64,000 nucleotides of DNA from OMSK01 sp902492995 (lineage in GTDB: Bacteria; Bacillota_I; Bacilli_A; RF39; UBA660): positions 1 through 64,000 of the forward strand of contig CABUNR010000002.1 in assembly GCA_902492995.1 (NCBI GenBank). The letters are read 5' to 3'. The notes below the pieces were generated by a model. It was given only the letters and a program-made list of their open reading frames with translations. It did not search any database and was not told where the DNA came from. Positions 33,071-46,576 of the stretch are shown in pieces; within the stretch, counting starts at the first letter, position 1; every line of letters starts with the position of its first letter. A program made the position numbers and the translations under genes.

Positions 33071-33385
33071 ATGAGGGAATTACCAAAAGTATTTGCAAAT
33101 AAAATAGATAAAAAAATAGAAAACAATGAAGTATATTGTATTTCTAAAAATGAAGAAAAAATAGAAAAAAAAGAAAATAAATTTAAAATAGAAAAAAATA
33201 TAAATGAAAAAATAAATGAGATATTTTCATCTCCAAGATATGTATATAAAGCAGATGTTTTAATAACAACAAATGATGCAATTTTAAAAAAAAGAATAAT
33301 AGGAAAAAATGGAAATAATTTAATTACTATGGAAAATGAACTTATAAATATTGAAAGTATAAAAGATATAAAATTTGATGAATAA
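33071..33385 (+). CDS. small lysine-rich protein of unknown function
   Basis: 104 aa preceded by GAGGTGGT. A charged N-terminal half (KIDKKIENNEVYCISKNEEKIEKKENKF) and a folded-looking C-terminus (SPRYVYKADVLITTNDAILKKRIIGKNGNNLITMENELINIESIKDI). Not recognised. It follows the DUF368 gene by 46 bp and shares a bidirectional terminator with the coat-like gene. Confidence 0.6.
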   Translation: MRELPKVFANKIDKKIENNEVYCISKNEEKIEKKENKFKIEKNINEKINEIFSSPRYVYKADVLITTNDAILKKRIIGKNGNNLITMENELINIESIKDIKFDE

Positions 33386-33412
33386 AAAAACTTCAAAAAT
33401 TGAAGCTTTTTT
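33384..33412. terminator. bidirectional terminator
   Basis: AAAAAACTTC/GAAGCTTTTTT hairpin between convergent genes at 33071 and 33415. Confidence 0.8.
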
Positions 33413-33414
33413 AT

Positions 33415-33840
33415 TTATATGCATTCAACACAAGTATCATTTAAACATCTAAGTGCACATACACATTGTAAATTCATTGTGAAGAAAGAATTTGTAGCTA
33501 TATAAGGTATAGTATCAACCTCAGTTTGATCAGTATTAGGTGCTAAAACTCTAAAAGTAGCACAATTACCATCAATTTTTTCTACTCTAAATACATTTGA
33601 TGTAGTAGTTTCATTAGGAATTTTACTTATAGGCATACTCCAAGCAACACCATTACCAGAACATGTATATAACATAATTGGTCTTGTGTTACAACTTAAA
33701 CATGTTGTTGAATTTCCTAAAAATCCTTTATCACAAGTGTCAAGACATGTGTCACCACAGCAACTTGCATTATGTTGTAGTATATTTATTACTGTTAATA
33801 TTTCAGCTATGCATTTACAATCATTATTTTCATTACACAT
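33415..33840 (-). CDS. CotY/CotZ-like spore coat protein
   Basis: 141 aa from the ATG at 33840 (GAAGGGGTGG upstream). Cysteine-rich (about 17 Cys), including NASCCGDTCLDTCDKG, TTCLSCN, and the C-terminal block TSNVFRVEKIDGNCATFRVL followed by MNLQCVCALRCLNDTC. That block matches the B. subtilis CotY/CotZ coat-crust proteins (VFFRVERVHGSCATL, LDCFCAINCL) as I remember them. Disulfide-linked coat assembly is expected. Confidence 0.75.
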   Translation of the reverse strand: MCNENNDCKCIAEILTVINILQHNASCCGDTCLDTCDKGFLGNSTTCLSCNTRPIMLYTCSGNGVAWSMPISKIPNETTTSNVFRVEKIDGNCATFRVLAPNTDQTEVDTIPYIATNSFFTMNLQCVCALRCLNDTCVECI

Positions 33841-34009
33841 ATAATCCACCCCTTCTTTTATATTCAATATAACATATTCAAAAATGACAAAAGGGTGTGA
33901 ATAAAAAACCTATAAATTAATTAAGTTATATAAATTATAATTATTTAAATTAATAAATAAAAATACAAAAAATTAAATAAATAATGTATAATATATATAG
34001 GGTGATTAT

Positions 34010-37154
<3,145 letters not shown>

Positions 37155-37271
37155 AATTAGATTATAAATATATATATTTTACAAATATTTACACAAAAAT
37201 ACCTTAAAAAACAACAAAAAGCTTGGAAAATAAGAAAAATATGATAAAATGATAATAGGAGGAATATTTTT

Positions 37272-38879
37272 ATGATGGAAATAGAAGAAATGTTAAATGA
37301 AAATGGAGAATTTAATTTAGACAAAATACAGATCCTTTTAGATGAATTGGTTTACTCTTTTGATATTAATGAAGAAAATAAAGAAGATTTAAAACAATAT
37401 AAAGAAGATACAAATATGTATGTAAAACTATATAATGAATATAATAGAAAAATGCCAGAAATTGCTTTATTAATTAAGGGTACGGAAGATAAAATAGATG
37501 CTTTAAATCAAAAACAACAAAGATTAAATGGTAGAATATCAAAAAGAGATTTTGAAGAAAAAGCAAGCTTAGAAAAACAATTAAACGATTTAAAGAAAGA
37601 ATATCAAGAAACAAGAGATAATAAAAAGGAAGCAAAAAGAGGCTATAATGAAACAAAAGCAAAATATGAAGAATTAGTAGTGGTTAATAAAGAAGGTCAA
37701 GCAAAAAAAGAACATGAAAAATATGCTTCAATGTTAGAAAATATTTGTAAATATTGTTTATCTGAAAAGCAAAAATTAGAAAATGAAATTACAAAAATAA
37801 GAGAAAATATTAATTATTACAATGAAAAGTTGAACCAAATAGATATTGGTGATCGTGGTCAATTATTAGAAATAAATAATAATATTAAAAAAGAAAATGA
37901 AGAATTACAACAAGCAATAGAAAAATTAGTAACATTAAGTCCTCATTATGATAAAGTTATAGAAATGATTGCAAAATCAGATGAATATCAAGGTACAGTT
38001 TCAAAAGATATTGTAACAGAATTAAAACAACAATTAGAAGAAGAAGCAAAAGAAATAAAAGAACCAACAGTGGAAGAGCCAACAGTAGAAGAACCAACAA
38101 AAGAAGAACCAACAGTGGAAGAAACAACAGTAGAAGAACCAACAGTGGAAGAAACAACAGTAGAAGAACCAACAGTAGAAGAACCAAAAGTGGAAGAACC
38201 AACAGTAGAAGAACCAACAGTGGAAGAACCAACAGTGGAAGAACCAACAGTAGAAGAACCAACAGTAGAAGAACCAACAGTAGAAGAGCCAACAGTAGAA
38301 GAACCAACAGTAGAAGAACCAACAGTAGAAGAACCAACAGTGGAAGAGCCAACAGTAGAAGAACCAACAGTGGAAGAACCAACAGTGGAAGAACCAAAAG
38401 TGGAAGAACCAAAAGTAGAAGAACCAAAATCATATAGTGAACGTTTAGAAGCACTAGCTAAAGAAGCACCTTTATTTAAAGATGAATCAAGAATTGACCC
38501 AAATCATAGTTATATGTCATATCAAAATGCAAGTAACTTAGGGTATGTAAATAATGGAACCATAGAAATGCCACAACCAGAACCACAAAAAAATGAAGAA
38601 AAAGTCGGATTTTTTGAAAGAATAAAAGAAAAATTTACAAAAGAAGATAAAAAAGAAGACACTAACGTAAGAGAAGATGAAAATATTTCAAATGAAATTT
38701 ATGGAACAGAACAACCACAAAATATTGAAGATCCAAATGAAATAGTAAATATTGATTATGTTCCAGAAACACTAAAAGAAAAAATAGAATATAAAGTTTG
38801 TAAATTTATGCTTCCACCAGAAAAATTTGATGAATGGTTAGCAACAAAAAGTAATCAAACAGAATCAATGGTAAGATAA
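37272..38879 (+). CDS. coiled-coil protein with 24 PTVEE repeats
   Basis: 535 aa. Residues 1-255 are largely coiled coil. Residues about 265-384 consist of 24 five-residue repeats (PTVEE with TTVEE, PKVEE and PTKEE variants). A C-terminal region of about 150 residues (SYSERLEALAKEAPLFKDESR ... TLKEKIEYKVCKFMLPPEKFDEWLATK) follows. No signal peptide, so it is probably cytoplasmic. The acidic repeat looks like an extended spacer or low-affinity binding array. Function unknown; the small gene at 38893 is 13 bp downstream. Confidence 0.75.
   Translation: MMEIEEMLNENGEFNLDKIQILLDELVYSFDINEENKEDLKQYKEDTNMYVKLYNEYNRKMPEIALLIKGTEDKIDALNQKQQRLNGRISKRDFEEKASLEKQLNDLKKEYQETRDNKKEAKRGYNETKAKYEELVVVNKEGQAKKEHEKYASMLENICKYCLSEKQKLENEITKIRENINYYNEKLNQIDIGDRGQLLEINNNIKKENEELQQAIEKLVTLSPHYDKVIEMIAKSDEYQGTVSKDIVTELKQQLEEEAKEIKEPTVEEPTVEEPTKEEPTVEETTVEEPTVEETTVEEPTVEEPKVEEPTVEEPTVEEPTVEEPTVEEPTVEEPTVEEPTVEEPTVEEPTVEEPTVEEPTVEEPTVEEPTVEEPKVEEPKVEEPKSYSERLEALAKEAPLFKDESRIDPNHSYMSYQNASNLGYVNNGTIEMPQPEPQKNEEKVGFFERIKEKFTKEDKKEDTNVREDENISNEIYGTEQPQNIEDPNEIVNIDYVPETLKEKIEYKVCKFMLPPEKFDEWLATKSNQTESMVR
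38064..38423 (+). repeat. 24 x 15-bp in-frame tandem repeat
   Basis: Exactly 360 bp of 15-bp units of the type CCAACAGTRGAAGAR. Third-position variation (GTA/GTG, GAA/GAG) and amino-acid variants show older internal diversification mixed with recent identical units. Confidence 0.95.
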
Positions 38880-38892
38880 AAGGGGAAATAAT

Positions 38893-39123
38893 ATGGATAT
38901 AAAGAATAAAATAGTGGAATTAAAAAACGGTGAAAAATATGTTGTTGCAGATAGTATAACATATTCAAATAGAACATTCTTACTTGTAGGTAAACTATTA
39001 GGTGAGGAAATAGATACATTAGAAATATGCGAATTAGTAGGTAAAAAAATTGAAAAAATATTAGATGAAGAATTATCAGAAAATTTAAAACAAATATTCG
39101 CAATGAATTTAGAAATAAACTAG
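38893..39123 (+). CDS. small conserved-looking protein
   Basis: 76 aa with a good ribosome binding site (AGGGGAA). Reads as a small mixed fold: KIVELKNGEKYVVADSITYSNRTFLLVGKLL, then a helical tail. Family not recognised. It is 13 bp after the PTVEE-repeat gene and probably co-transcribed. Confidence 0.6.
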   Translation: MDIKNKIVELKNGEKYVVADSITYSNRTFLLVGKLLGEEIDTLEICELVGKKIEKILDEELSENLKQIFAMNLEIN

Positions 39124-39226
39124 AAATAGTTTATTTTTTTGTAATTTACTTGTAAAGAAGTGTAAAAAAATATATAAATTATTGACTCAGATATTTTAAA
39201 ATGAAATAATTATAATAGGTGATAAT

Positions 39227-41446
39227 ATGGAAGAATGGATAAATTTTAAAGAAGGAAAATGGTGCAATGAAATAAATGTAAAAAATTTTATTGATTTAAA
39301 TTATACATATTATATGGAAGATGAATCATTTTTAGTCAAACCAACTGATAAAACAAAAAAGGTATGGAATAAATGTACAGAATTATTAAAAGAAGAACTA
39401 AAAAAAGGTGTATTAGATATTGATGTTGACCATGTGTCAGGAATAAATAATTTTGAACCTGGATATATAGATAAAGAAAATGAAGTAATAGTAGGATTGC
39501 AAACAGATAAGCCTCTTAAAAGAATGATTAATCCATTTGGTGGAATAAGAATGGTTTATAATTCCCTTAATGCATATAATTATAAATTAAATCCAAATAT
39601 AGAAAAATATTTTAGTATGTTTAGAAAAACACATAATGACGGAGTTTTTGATGCATATACAAGCGAAATGCGCTTAGCACGTAAAGTAGGATTATTAACA
39701 GGACTTCCAGATGCATATGGAAGAGGAAGAATAATAGGAGACTATAGAAGAGTAGCTTTATACGGAATAGATTATTTAATTAAAGAAAAACAAAAAGATA
39801 AAGACAAAATAGTAGAAATGACAGAAGATAATATCAGACTTAGAGAAGAAGTAGCATCACAAATAAAAGCTTTAGAAGATATGAAGTTAATGGCGTTAAA
39901 ATATGGTTATGATATATCAAAACCAGCTAAAGATGCAAAAGAAGCGATTCAGTGGTTATATTTTGGTTATCTAGCTGCAGTAAAAGAAAATAATGGCGCA
40001 GCAATGAGTTTAGGAAGAGTAGATTCATTTATAGATATATATATTAAAAGAGATTTAGATAATAAAACTTTAACAGAAGAACAAGCTCAAGAACTAATAG
40101 ATCAATTTATAATAAAATTAAGATTAGTAAGACATTTAAGAACACCAGAATATGATAGTTTATTTTCAGGAGATCCAACTTGGGTAACATGTTCTATAGG
40201 TGGAATAGGCGAAAATAATATGCCACTAGTTACTAAAACAAGTTATAGAATTATAAATACATTATCTAATTTAGATACAGCCCCAGAGCCAAATATGACC
40301 ATATTATGGAGTGATAAACTACCAGATACATTTAAAAAATATTGTGCTAAAATGAGCATTTTAACAGATGCAATTCAATATGAAAATGATGAGCTAATGA
40401 GACCAATTCATGGAACTGATTATGCAATTGCATGCTGTGTATCAGCAATGACTTTAGGAAAACAAATGCAATATTTTGGAGCAAGATGTAATTTAGCAAA
40501 AGCACTTTTATATTCTATAAATGGCGGTATAGATGAAGTAAAAAGAATAAAAGTACTAGATATAGAAAAAATAGATGATGAAATCCTTAATTATGAAAAG
40601 GTAAAAAAATCATATTTTAAAGTACTAGAATATGTTGCTAAATTATATAGTGATACTATGAATATAATACATTTCATGCATGATAAATATGCATATGAAG
40701 CAGGCCAAATGGCACTACATGATACAAATGTAGAAAGATTAATGGCATATGGAGTAGCAGGACTTTCAGTAGTAGCTGACTCTTTATCAGCAATAAAATA
40801 TGCAAAAGTAAAGCCAATAAGGGATAATGATGGAATAACAACTGATTTTATAATAGAGGGTAATTTTCCAAAATATGGAAATGATGATGATAAAGTAGAT
40901 AATATAGCAAAAGAAGTCCTAGAAAAATTTTATAGTGAACTTTCAAAGCATAAGCCAATAAGAAATGCATATCCAACACTTTCAGTACTAACAATAACAT
41001 CAAATGTTGTATATGGAGAAAAAACAGGAGCAACACCAGATGGAAGAAAAGAAAAAATGCCATTCGCACCAGGAGCAAATCCAATGCACAATAGGGATTT
41101 AAATGGAGCAATCGCATCACTAAACTCTGTTGCTAAACTTGATTATATAAAATGCTGTAGAGATGGAATATCAAATACATTTTCAATCATTCCTAGTGCA
41201 CTAGGGAAAGAAATAAATGAACAAAAAGATAACTTAGTATCTTTATTAGATGGATATTTTAGTCAAAAAGCACATCATATAAATGTTAATGTTTTAAATA
41301 GAGAAATGCTTATAGATGCTATGAATAATCCAGAAAAATATCCTCTTTTAACAATAAGAGTATCTGGTTATGCTGTAAGATTTAATAGATTAACAAAAAT
41401 ACAACAACAAGAAGTAATTAGTAGGACATTCCATGAAAAATTATAG
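39227..41446 (+). CDS. pflB: pyruvate formate-lyase
   Basis: 739 aa. The active-site pair is Cys403-Cys404 ([22 protein letters not shown]), and the radical glycine is Gly714 in [10 protein letters not shown]. The Cys-Cys pair distinguishes true PFL from other glycyl radical enzymes. It converts pyruvate and CoA to acetyl-CoA and formate under anaerobic conditions. The activase gene overlaps by 14 bp. Confidence 0.96.
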   Translation: MEEWINFKEGKWCNEINVKNFIDLNYTYYMEDESFLVKPTDKTKKVWNKCTELLKEELKKGVLDIDVDHVSGINNFEPGYIDKENEVIVGLQTDKPLKRMINPFGGIRMVYNSLNAYNYKLNPNIEKYFSMFRKTHNDGVFDAYTSEMRLARKVGLLTGLPDAYGRGRIIGDYRRVALYGIDYLIKEKQKDKDKIVEMTEDNIRLREEVASQIKALEDMKLMALKYGYDISKPAKDAKEAIQWLYFGYLAAVKENNGAAMSLGRVDSFIDIYIKRDLDNKTLTEEQAQELIDQFIIKLRLVRHLRTPEYDSLFSGDPTWVTCSIGGIGENNMPLVTKTSYRIINTLSNLDTAPEPNMTILWSDKLPDTFKKYCAKMSILTDAIQYENDELMRPIHGTDYAIACCVSAMTLGKQMQYFGARCNLAKALLYSINGGIDEVKRIKVLDIEKIDDEILNYEKVKKSYFKVLEYVAKLYSDTMNIIHFMHDKYAYEAGQMALHDTNVERLMAYGVAGLSVVADSLSAIKYAKVKPIRDNDGITTDFIIEGNFPKYGNDDDKVDNIAKEVLEKFYSELSKHKPIRNAYPTLSVLTITSNVVYGEKTGATPDGRKEKMPFAPGANPMHNRDLNGAIASLNSVAKLDYIKCCRDGISNTFSIIPSALGKEINEQKDNLVSLLDGYFSQKAHHINVNVLNREMLIDAMNNPEKYPLLTIRVSGYAVRFNRLTKIQQQEVISRTFHEKL

Positions 41447-42143
41447 TGCAAGTATAGATTCGGTAGAATCATTTTCAACTAAAGATGGACCAGGAATTAG
41501 AAGTGTTATATTTTTTAATGGTTGTAAATTAAGATGCTTATTTTGTCATAATCCAGAAACTTGGTTAAAAAAAGAAAATAATATTACAGTAGAAGAATTA
41601 TATAAAAAAATACTGAGATTTAAACCATATTATAATAAAAATGGTGGAGTAACATTTTCTGGAGGAGAACCATTGTTACATAAAGATTTTATAATAGAGT
41701 TATCCAAATTATTAAAAAAAGAAAATATAAATATAGCTCTTGATACAGCTGGTGTTGGAATAGGAAACTATGAAGAAATTTTAAATTATATAGATCTAGT
41801 AATATTAGATATAAAAGATTATAGAAACTTAGAATATGAAAAAATAACCAATTATAAAATAGATGAATTTAATAAATTTAAAAAAATATTAAATGAATCA
41901 AATAAAAATGTTTGGATTAGACAAGTTATAGTACCAGGAATAAATGATAATATAGAATATATATTAGGTTTAAAAGAATACCTTAAAACAATAAAAAATA
42001 TAAAAAAAACAGAATTACTTCCATATCATAATATGGCAATAGAAAAATATAAAAAATTAAATATTGAATATAAATTAAAAGATGTAGAACAAATGGATAT
42101 AGAAAAATGTAAAAAATTAGAAGAAATTTTAAATCAAATGTAG
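41433..42143 (+). CDS. pflA: pyruvate formate-lyase activating enzyme
   Basis: 236 aa. Radical SAM motif Cys31-x3-Cys35-x2-Cys38 ([15 protein letters not shown]) and downstream [12 protein letters not shown]. It installs the glycyl radical on Gly714 of PflB with SAM and a 4Fe-4S cluster. Start overlaps the end of pflB. Confidence 0.95.
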   Translation: MKNYSASIDSVESFSTKDGPGIRSVIFFNGCKLRCLFCHNPETWLKKENNITVEELYKKILRFKPYYNKNGGVTFSGGEPLLHKDFIIELSKLLKKENINIALDTAGVGIGNYEEILNYIDLVILDIKDYRNLEYEKITNYKIDEFNKFKKILNESNKNVWIRQVIVPGINDNIEYILGLKEYLKTIKNIKKTELLPYHNMAIEKYKKLNIEYKLKDVEQMDIEKCKKLEEILNQM

Positions 42144-42157
42144 ATTGGAGGATATAA

Positions 42158-42847
42158 ATGGATGAAGTAAAAATAGTAAAACAATACTTAGAAAATTTAG
42201 ATGAAATAGAAAAAAAAGCCATAATTAATGGTTCAGAAAGAATAAAAGATGAAATAATAAAAAATATATCAAAAAAAATAGTAGAAAAATCATATGATAT
42301 AAAAAATTGTGCTCAATTAAATGAAAAAGAAATAGAAGAAAAAATTTCTTCATCAGTAGATAAAATAGTTAAAAGTTACCATGATGAAATACATTCATAT
42401 ATAGTAATAGAAAACCAAAAAATAAATGAATCAATGAAAAATAATGGACAAGAACTAACTGTAAATACTGATAAATTAAAAGAAGATTTATCATCAGCAG
42501 TAAAATATAAAAATATAAAAAGTGATCCAGATATTTTAAAAGAAATGGTAACAAGAGTAAATTCACACATAGCTTTTAAAAATAAAAATAATAATATGTA
42601 TTATATAACAAAAGATCAAATAGAATCATTTGTTAGACAAGAGTTAACGACAAAAACAACTATATTAGAAACAGAGTTAACAAGTTTATATGATTTAGTT
42701 TTAAAACAACTTAACAATGAAAGACTTAATTTATTAGAAAATATTGCAAAACAAAAAAATCAACAAAATATACAAAACGTTGTTTCAGGAAGTTTAGAAG
42801 CAATACTAGATGAACCATATGAAGATGAAAATGTAAAAAGATTTTAA
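42158..42847 (+). CDS. coiled-coil protein of unknown function
   Basis: 229 aa, highly charged and helical through most of its length, without signal or membrane segment. Preceded by TGGAGG and located 14 bp after pflA, so probably in the same transcript. No family recognised. Confidence 0.6.
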   Translation: MDEVKIVKQYLENLDEIEKKAIINGSERIKDEIIKNISKKIVEKSYDIKNCAQLNEKEIEEKISSSVDKIVKSYHDEIHSYIVIENQKINESMKNNGQELTVNTDKLKEDLSSAVKYKNIKSDPDILKEMVTRVNSHIAFKNKNNNMYYITKDQIESFVRQELTTKTTILETELTSLYDLVLKQLNNERLNLLENIAKQKNQQNIQNVVSGSLEAILDEPYEDENVKRF

Positions 42848-42887
42848 TGAATCTTTTTTTTATAAAAAAAACTACTATAAGTAGTTT

Positions 42888-43703
42888 CTATAAAAATATA
42901 AGTACAAGTAATCCAACTATTAAGCAATAATATACAAAGTAAATTAACTTTCCTTCTTTAACAACATTTTTAAACCATTTTGTACCAATATAAGTAAATA
43001 TAAATGCAACAATCATACTAACTAAATATAAACAAATCATATTTATTGATAAATTTGCATCAAATAAATCTTTAAAACCTAGTAATGTAGTAGCAACACT
43101 AATTGGAATATATAAAAGAAATGAAAAGTTAAAAGCTGTTTCTCTTTTAAAATTTCTAAACATTCCTCCAACTATTGTAGAACCACTTCTACTAATACCA
43201 GGAAGTAGTGCTACTACTTGAAATAAACCAACAAATAAGGCATCAAATATAGTTATATCTTTTTTCTCTTTTTTACCTTTAAAATCTTTAATTAAAAATA
43301 AGAATAAAGCGGTTACAAGTAATGTAGCACCAACAAATTTAACATTTTCTTCTAAAGCATCAAATAACCCTAATTTTGTAACTACAAGTCCCATAATACC
43401 GGCAGGTATTGTAGCTAAAACAATATACCAAGAATATTTATAATTTGTATAATATTTCTTATCTTTAGTTTTTAAATATCCAAAGAAACTTTTAAATAAA
43501 TTAATAATTTCATCTTTAAAAATTAAACAAATAGCTAAAAAACTTCCAAAATTAGTAATAGTTGCTAAAATACTATAATCAACACTATCAGAACTTCCAA
43601 TTAATTTTTGAAATATAAGAAGATGCCCACTTGAAGATACAGGAATTGGTTCAGTTATACCTTGTATAAACCCTAAAAATATAAATTTAATTAAATCTAT
43701 CAT
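42888..43703 (-). CDS. uppP: undecaprenyl-diphosphatase
   Basis: 271 aa, minus strand, about eight helices. Signature GFIQGITEPIPVSSSGHLLIF near the N-terminus (Glu and Ser/His of the active site) and PGISRSGSTIVGG in the middle. It dephosphorylates undecaprenyl diphosphate for reuse as cell-wall lipid carrier and confers bacitracin tolerance. A bidirectional hairpin at about 42869-42889 separates it from the coiled-coil gene. Confidence 0.96.
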   Translation of the reverse strand: MIDLIKFIFLGFIQGITEPIPVSSSGHLLIFQKLIGSSDSVDYSILATITNFGSFLAICLIFKDEIINLFKSFFGYLKTKDKKYYTNYKYSWYIVLATIPAGIMGLVVTKLGLFDALEENVKFVGATLLVTALFLFLIKDFKGKKEKKDITIFDALFVGLFQVVALLPGISRSGSTIVGGMFRNFKRETAFNFSFLLYIPISVATTLLGFKDLFDANLSINMICLYLVSMIVAFIFTYIGTKWFKNVVKEGKLIYFVYYCLIVGLLVLIFL

Positions 43704-43784
43704 ATAATCACCTTAATACATTATACACTAAAAAAAATTTTTAATAAATAAAAAAATAATAAATAATATTAAATAGGTGATAAA

Positions 43785-44009
43785 ATGTATCAAAAAATAT
43801 TTCTTTTTTTGGTAGGATTTGGTTTAACCATAATAGGATTATTATATATTATAAGTTATTTAAATTTATTAACAATTGGGTATAATTTTTTATATTATGT
43901 TAATTTTATAATTAGAAGAATTGAATGTTTATATGCACCATTAGGGTTAATATTAATATTTATTTCAATAAATTTAGATAAGGGAGAGGATTATGATCTA
44001 CATATATGA
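43785..44009 (+). CDS. small membrane protein
   Basis: 74 aa with two or three hydrophobic segments (about 4-25, 30-45 and 50-66). Overlaps the next gene by 17 bp, so translation is coupled. Function unknown. Confidence 0.65.
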   Translation: MYQKIFLFLVGFGLTIIGLLYIISYLNLLTIGYNFLYYVNFIIRRIECLYAPLGLILIFISINLDKGEDYDLHI

Positions 44010-44619
44010 TATATTATTAAACTTTAAGGATGAATTATATGATTTTTATGATTGGAATAAAAATGATAATATAATACATATTAGAAAAATTCCATTAATA
44101 AAAATAAAAGAAAAAGATTTAGTTAATATTAAAAATAATAATGTTAAATTTGATGAGGAAACATTAAATCAAATAAAAGATAAAACAGAAATATTTACAC
44201 CAAAAATATCAAAAAAAATAGAGTATATAACATTATTAAGTGATGGAAATTATGTAATAGGATTACAAATAGAGGGTAAAAAAATAAAAAAATCCAGTCT
44301 TCTAATAGATGAAGAATTAGATATATTAGAAGATGTAAATAATTTGGACTTTATGAATATAAATTACAAAATAATAAATAAAGGTATTAATAATGAATTA
44401 AAAACAAGAAAGCAAAGAGAAACAGAAAAATTTATAAAAAAGGGAATAAATAAAATAAAAAATGATGAAGAAAAATTAAAATATCTTTATTATGAATGCT
44501 TTGATAAAAAGGAAGAAAACAAAGAAAAAATACTTCATAAAATGCTAAATAATATTAATAATTTAGATGTAAATAAAAAAATATATAATTTTTTAAAATT
44601 GATAGAAGTATACAAATAA
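43993..44619 (+). CDS. hypothetical soluble protein
   Basis: 208 aa. N-terminal half (MIYIYDILLNFKDELYDFYDWNKNDNIIHIRKIPLIKIKEKDL ... YITLLSDGNYVIGLQIEGKKIKKSSLLIDEELDILE) looks like a small alpha/beta domain; the C-terminal half is helical and charged. It follows the small membrane protein with overlap. No function assigned. Confidence 0.65.
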   Translation: MIYIYDILLNFKDELYDFYDWNKNDNIIHIRKIPLIKIKEKDLVNIKNNNVKFDEETLNQIKDKTEIFTPKISKKIEYITLLSDGNYVIGLQIEGKKIKKSSLLIDEELDILEDVNNLDFMNINYKIINKGINNELKTRKQRETEKFIKKGINKIKNDEEKLKYLYYECFDKKEENKEKILHKMLNNINNLDVNKKIYNFLKLIEVYK

Positions 44620-44665
44620 TGTATAAAAATTAGGGTAATGATAATAATAATAACAAGGAGGTTAT

Positions 44666-45220
44666 ATGAAAAAGGTAATAGTATTTATGTTAGGATTAAT
44701 TTTAGTAACAGGATGTTCATGTGGTAATACTAATTTAGTGAAAAAAACACCAACTAAAACTGTAGAAAACTTCTTTAAAAATTATCAAACATTAGATAGT
44801 AGTGTCATAAAACAACTAGATGAAGTAGTTGATAAAAAAACAGAATTTACAGAAGAACAAAAAAAAGAATATAAAGAACTTATGAAAAAGCATTATAAAG
44901 AATTAACATATGAAGTAAAGGATGAAGTAATAGATGGTGATAATGCAACTGTTACAGTTGAAATAGAAGTAACAGATTATTCAAAAATAATGACAGATGC
45001 TGATACTTACTTATCACAAAATCCTAATGAATTTAATAATAGTGAAGGAGTATATGATGTGACTTTATTTACTAATTATAGATTAGAAAAACTTAAAGAA
45101 GCAAAAGATAAAGTAAAATATACTCTTAATTTAACTCTAACAAAAGTTAATGATGAATGGATGCTAGATACATTAAGTGATACTGATGAGAGCAAAATTC
45201 ATGGAACATATGTATATTAA
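44666..45220 (+). CDS. lipoprotein, DUF4878/DUF5105-like
   Basis: 184 aa. Signal peptide and lipobox VTGCS (Cys17). The mature domain (KTPTKTVENFFKNYQTLDSSVIKQLDE ... YKELMKKHYKELTYEVKDEVIDGDNATVTVEIEVTDYSKIMTDAD) has the NTF2-like pattern of DUF4878/5105 lipoproteins. Its role is unknown. A terminator (45219-45242) follows. Confidence 0.72.
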   Translation: MKKVIVFMLGLILVTGCSCGNTNLVKKTPTKTVENFFKNYQTLDSSVIKQLDEVVDKKTEFTEEQKKEYKELMKKHYKELTYEVKDEVIDGDNATVTVEIEVTDYSKIMTDADTYLSQNPNEFNNSEGVYDVTLFTNYRLEKLKEAKDKVKYTLNLTLTKVNDEWMLDTLSDTDESKIHGTYVY

Positions 45221-45242
45221 AAGATTTTAAAATCTTTTTTTT
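45219..45242 (+). terminator. hairpin terminator
   Basis: AAAAGATTT/AAATCTTTTTTTT directly after the lipoprotein stop. Confidence 0.8.
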
Positions 45243-45286
45243 ATTGAAAATTTATAGTATAATTAATAAAGATAGTAGGTGGTTAT

Positions 45287-46576
45287 ATGAAAAAAGCTTT
45301 ATTTATAGTAATATTAATTCTTTTTATCATGATAATACCATTTACACTATCAAAAAACGAAATATCAAAAACAATTATTAAAACAGAAAAATTAACAACA
45401 AATAATAATCAAAAAATTTTAGAAAATTATGGATATATAAGTGGATATAGTTGTAAAAAAATAACAGTTATAAATGAAGATGGTACTTTAAATGGTAGAT
45501 ATAATTTAGAGGATTATGTTGTTGGTGTTGTATCCGGTGAAGCACACGTATTAGATGATGAAGAAACATTTAAAGCTATGTCGGTTCTAGCAAGAACATA
45601 TGCATTATATGTAACTAAAAATTGTAAATATTCAATTGTAAATAGTGAAGCAAACCAAGTAATGGATAATCCTAAAATTGTATCTAAAAAAATAAAAGAT
45701 GCTGTATCTAAAACCGAAGGAGAAGTATTAACTTTAAATGGAAATTTAGTAAAATCTGAATATGATTCATTTTATATGGGAACTGGATTTTATTGTGATT
45801 ATAAGTATTGTTATAGTACTTACTTAAAAGTAGGTGATAAAAATCCCAAAAAACAAAAAATTAAAGTTCCAGCAAGTTGGCGTAATGACTTATCTGGAGG
45901 TCATGGAAAAGGATTAAGTCAATATGGCTCAAAATATTTATCTATGCAAGGTTATGATTACAAAAAAATATTAAAATATTTTTATGCAGATGGAGTTAAA
46001 ATAAGTACCATAATTAAGCCAAATGTAGATGGACTTGAAATAGAAAATAATTTTATAACAAGAAAAACAAGGCCACTTAGAAATAATAAATTTTATTATA
46101 TAAATGACGTGGTAAACAAAATAACTAAAGAAGGAGATTCAACTTGGTATGCAACATCTAGAGCTAATGAAATATTAAAATCAAAAAATATAGAAAAAAA
46201 TTTTCCATATTTAAAAGACTCTGAAAATTATTGTAATGTAAGTAATTTTAATAAGTCATATAATTATGAAGAACCACATATTGGATCTATTATAAGTTAT
46301 GGTAAACATCTAGCAATTATAGAAAATGTTCATGATGATATGGTTGATATAACTGAAGCATATATAGGCCTAGGATATTATAAAATAGAATTTGCTAATG
46401 AATATTTAAATGAAACAGGTATGTATTATAATGCTAAAACAAATAGCAAGGATAGAAAATATAATTGTGAAAAAAATGGTAGTGGATGTTTTAAAAGAAC
46501 AAATAATATAAAAATATCTGAATTAAAAAGTAGATGGGGATATGATTTTAAATGTTACATATATCTAGTAAATTAA
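45287..46576 (+). CDS. SpoIID-domain protein fused to a CHAP-like domain
   Basis: 429 aa. N-terminal membrane/signal segment (3-22), then a SpoIID/LytB domain (about 55-240: LEDYVVGVVSGEAHVLDDEETFKAMSVLARTYAL, with the conserved Glu of SpoIID lytic transglycosylases, and GHGKGLSQYG). The C-terminal part (about 255-429) resembles a CHAP amidase (GDSTWYATSRANEIL ... GSIISYGKHLAIIENVHDDMVDITEA). The catalytic Cys position is Ser285, while His341 is kept. It may cut peptidoglycan glycans during sporulation or division. Confidence 0.78.
   Translation: MKKALFIVILILFIMIIPFTLSKNEISKTIIKTEKLTTNNNQKILENYGYISGYSCKKITVINEDGTLNGRYNLEDYVVGVVSGEAHVLDDEETFKAMSVLARTYALYVTKNCKYSIVNSEANQVMDNPKIVSKKIKDAVSKTEGEVLTLNGNLVKSEYDSFYMGTGFYCDYKYCYSTYLKVGDKNPKKQKIKVPASWRNDLSGGHGKGLSQYGSKYLSMQGYDYKKILKYFYADGVKISTIIKPNVDGLEIENNFITRKTRPLRNNKFYYINDVVNKITKEGDSTWYATSRANEILKSKNIEKNFPYLKDSENYCNVSNFNKSYNYEEPHIGSIISYGKHLAIIENVHDDMVDITEAYIGLGYYKIEFANEYLNETGMYYNAKTNSKDRKYNCEKNGSGCFKRTNNIKISELKSRWGYDFKCYIYLVN

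Noticed and set aside
38064..38423. CRISPR-like periodicity
   Set aside because: The repeats are 15 bp, contiguous, without spacers and in frame.
37957..38454. Minus-strand 165-codon leucine-rich frame
   Set aside because: It is the complement of the 15-bp PTVEE tandem repeat; the plus-strand frame has coding logic and a ribosome binding site.
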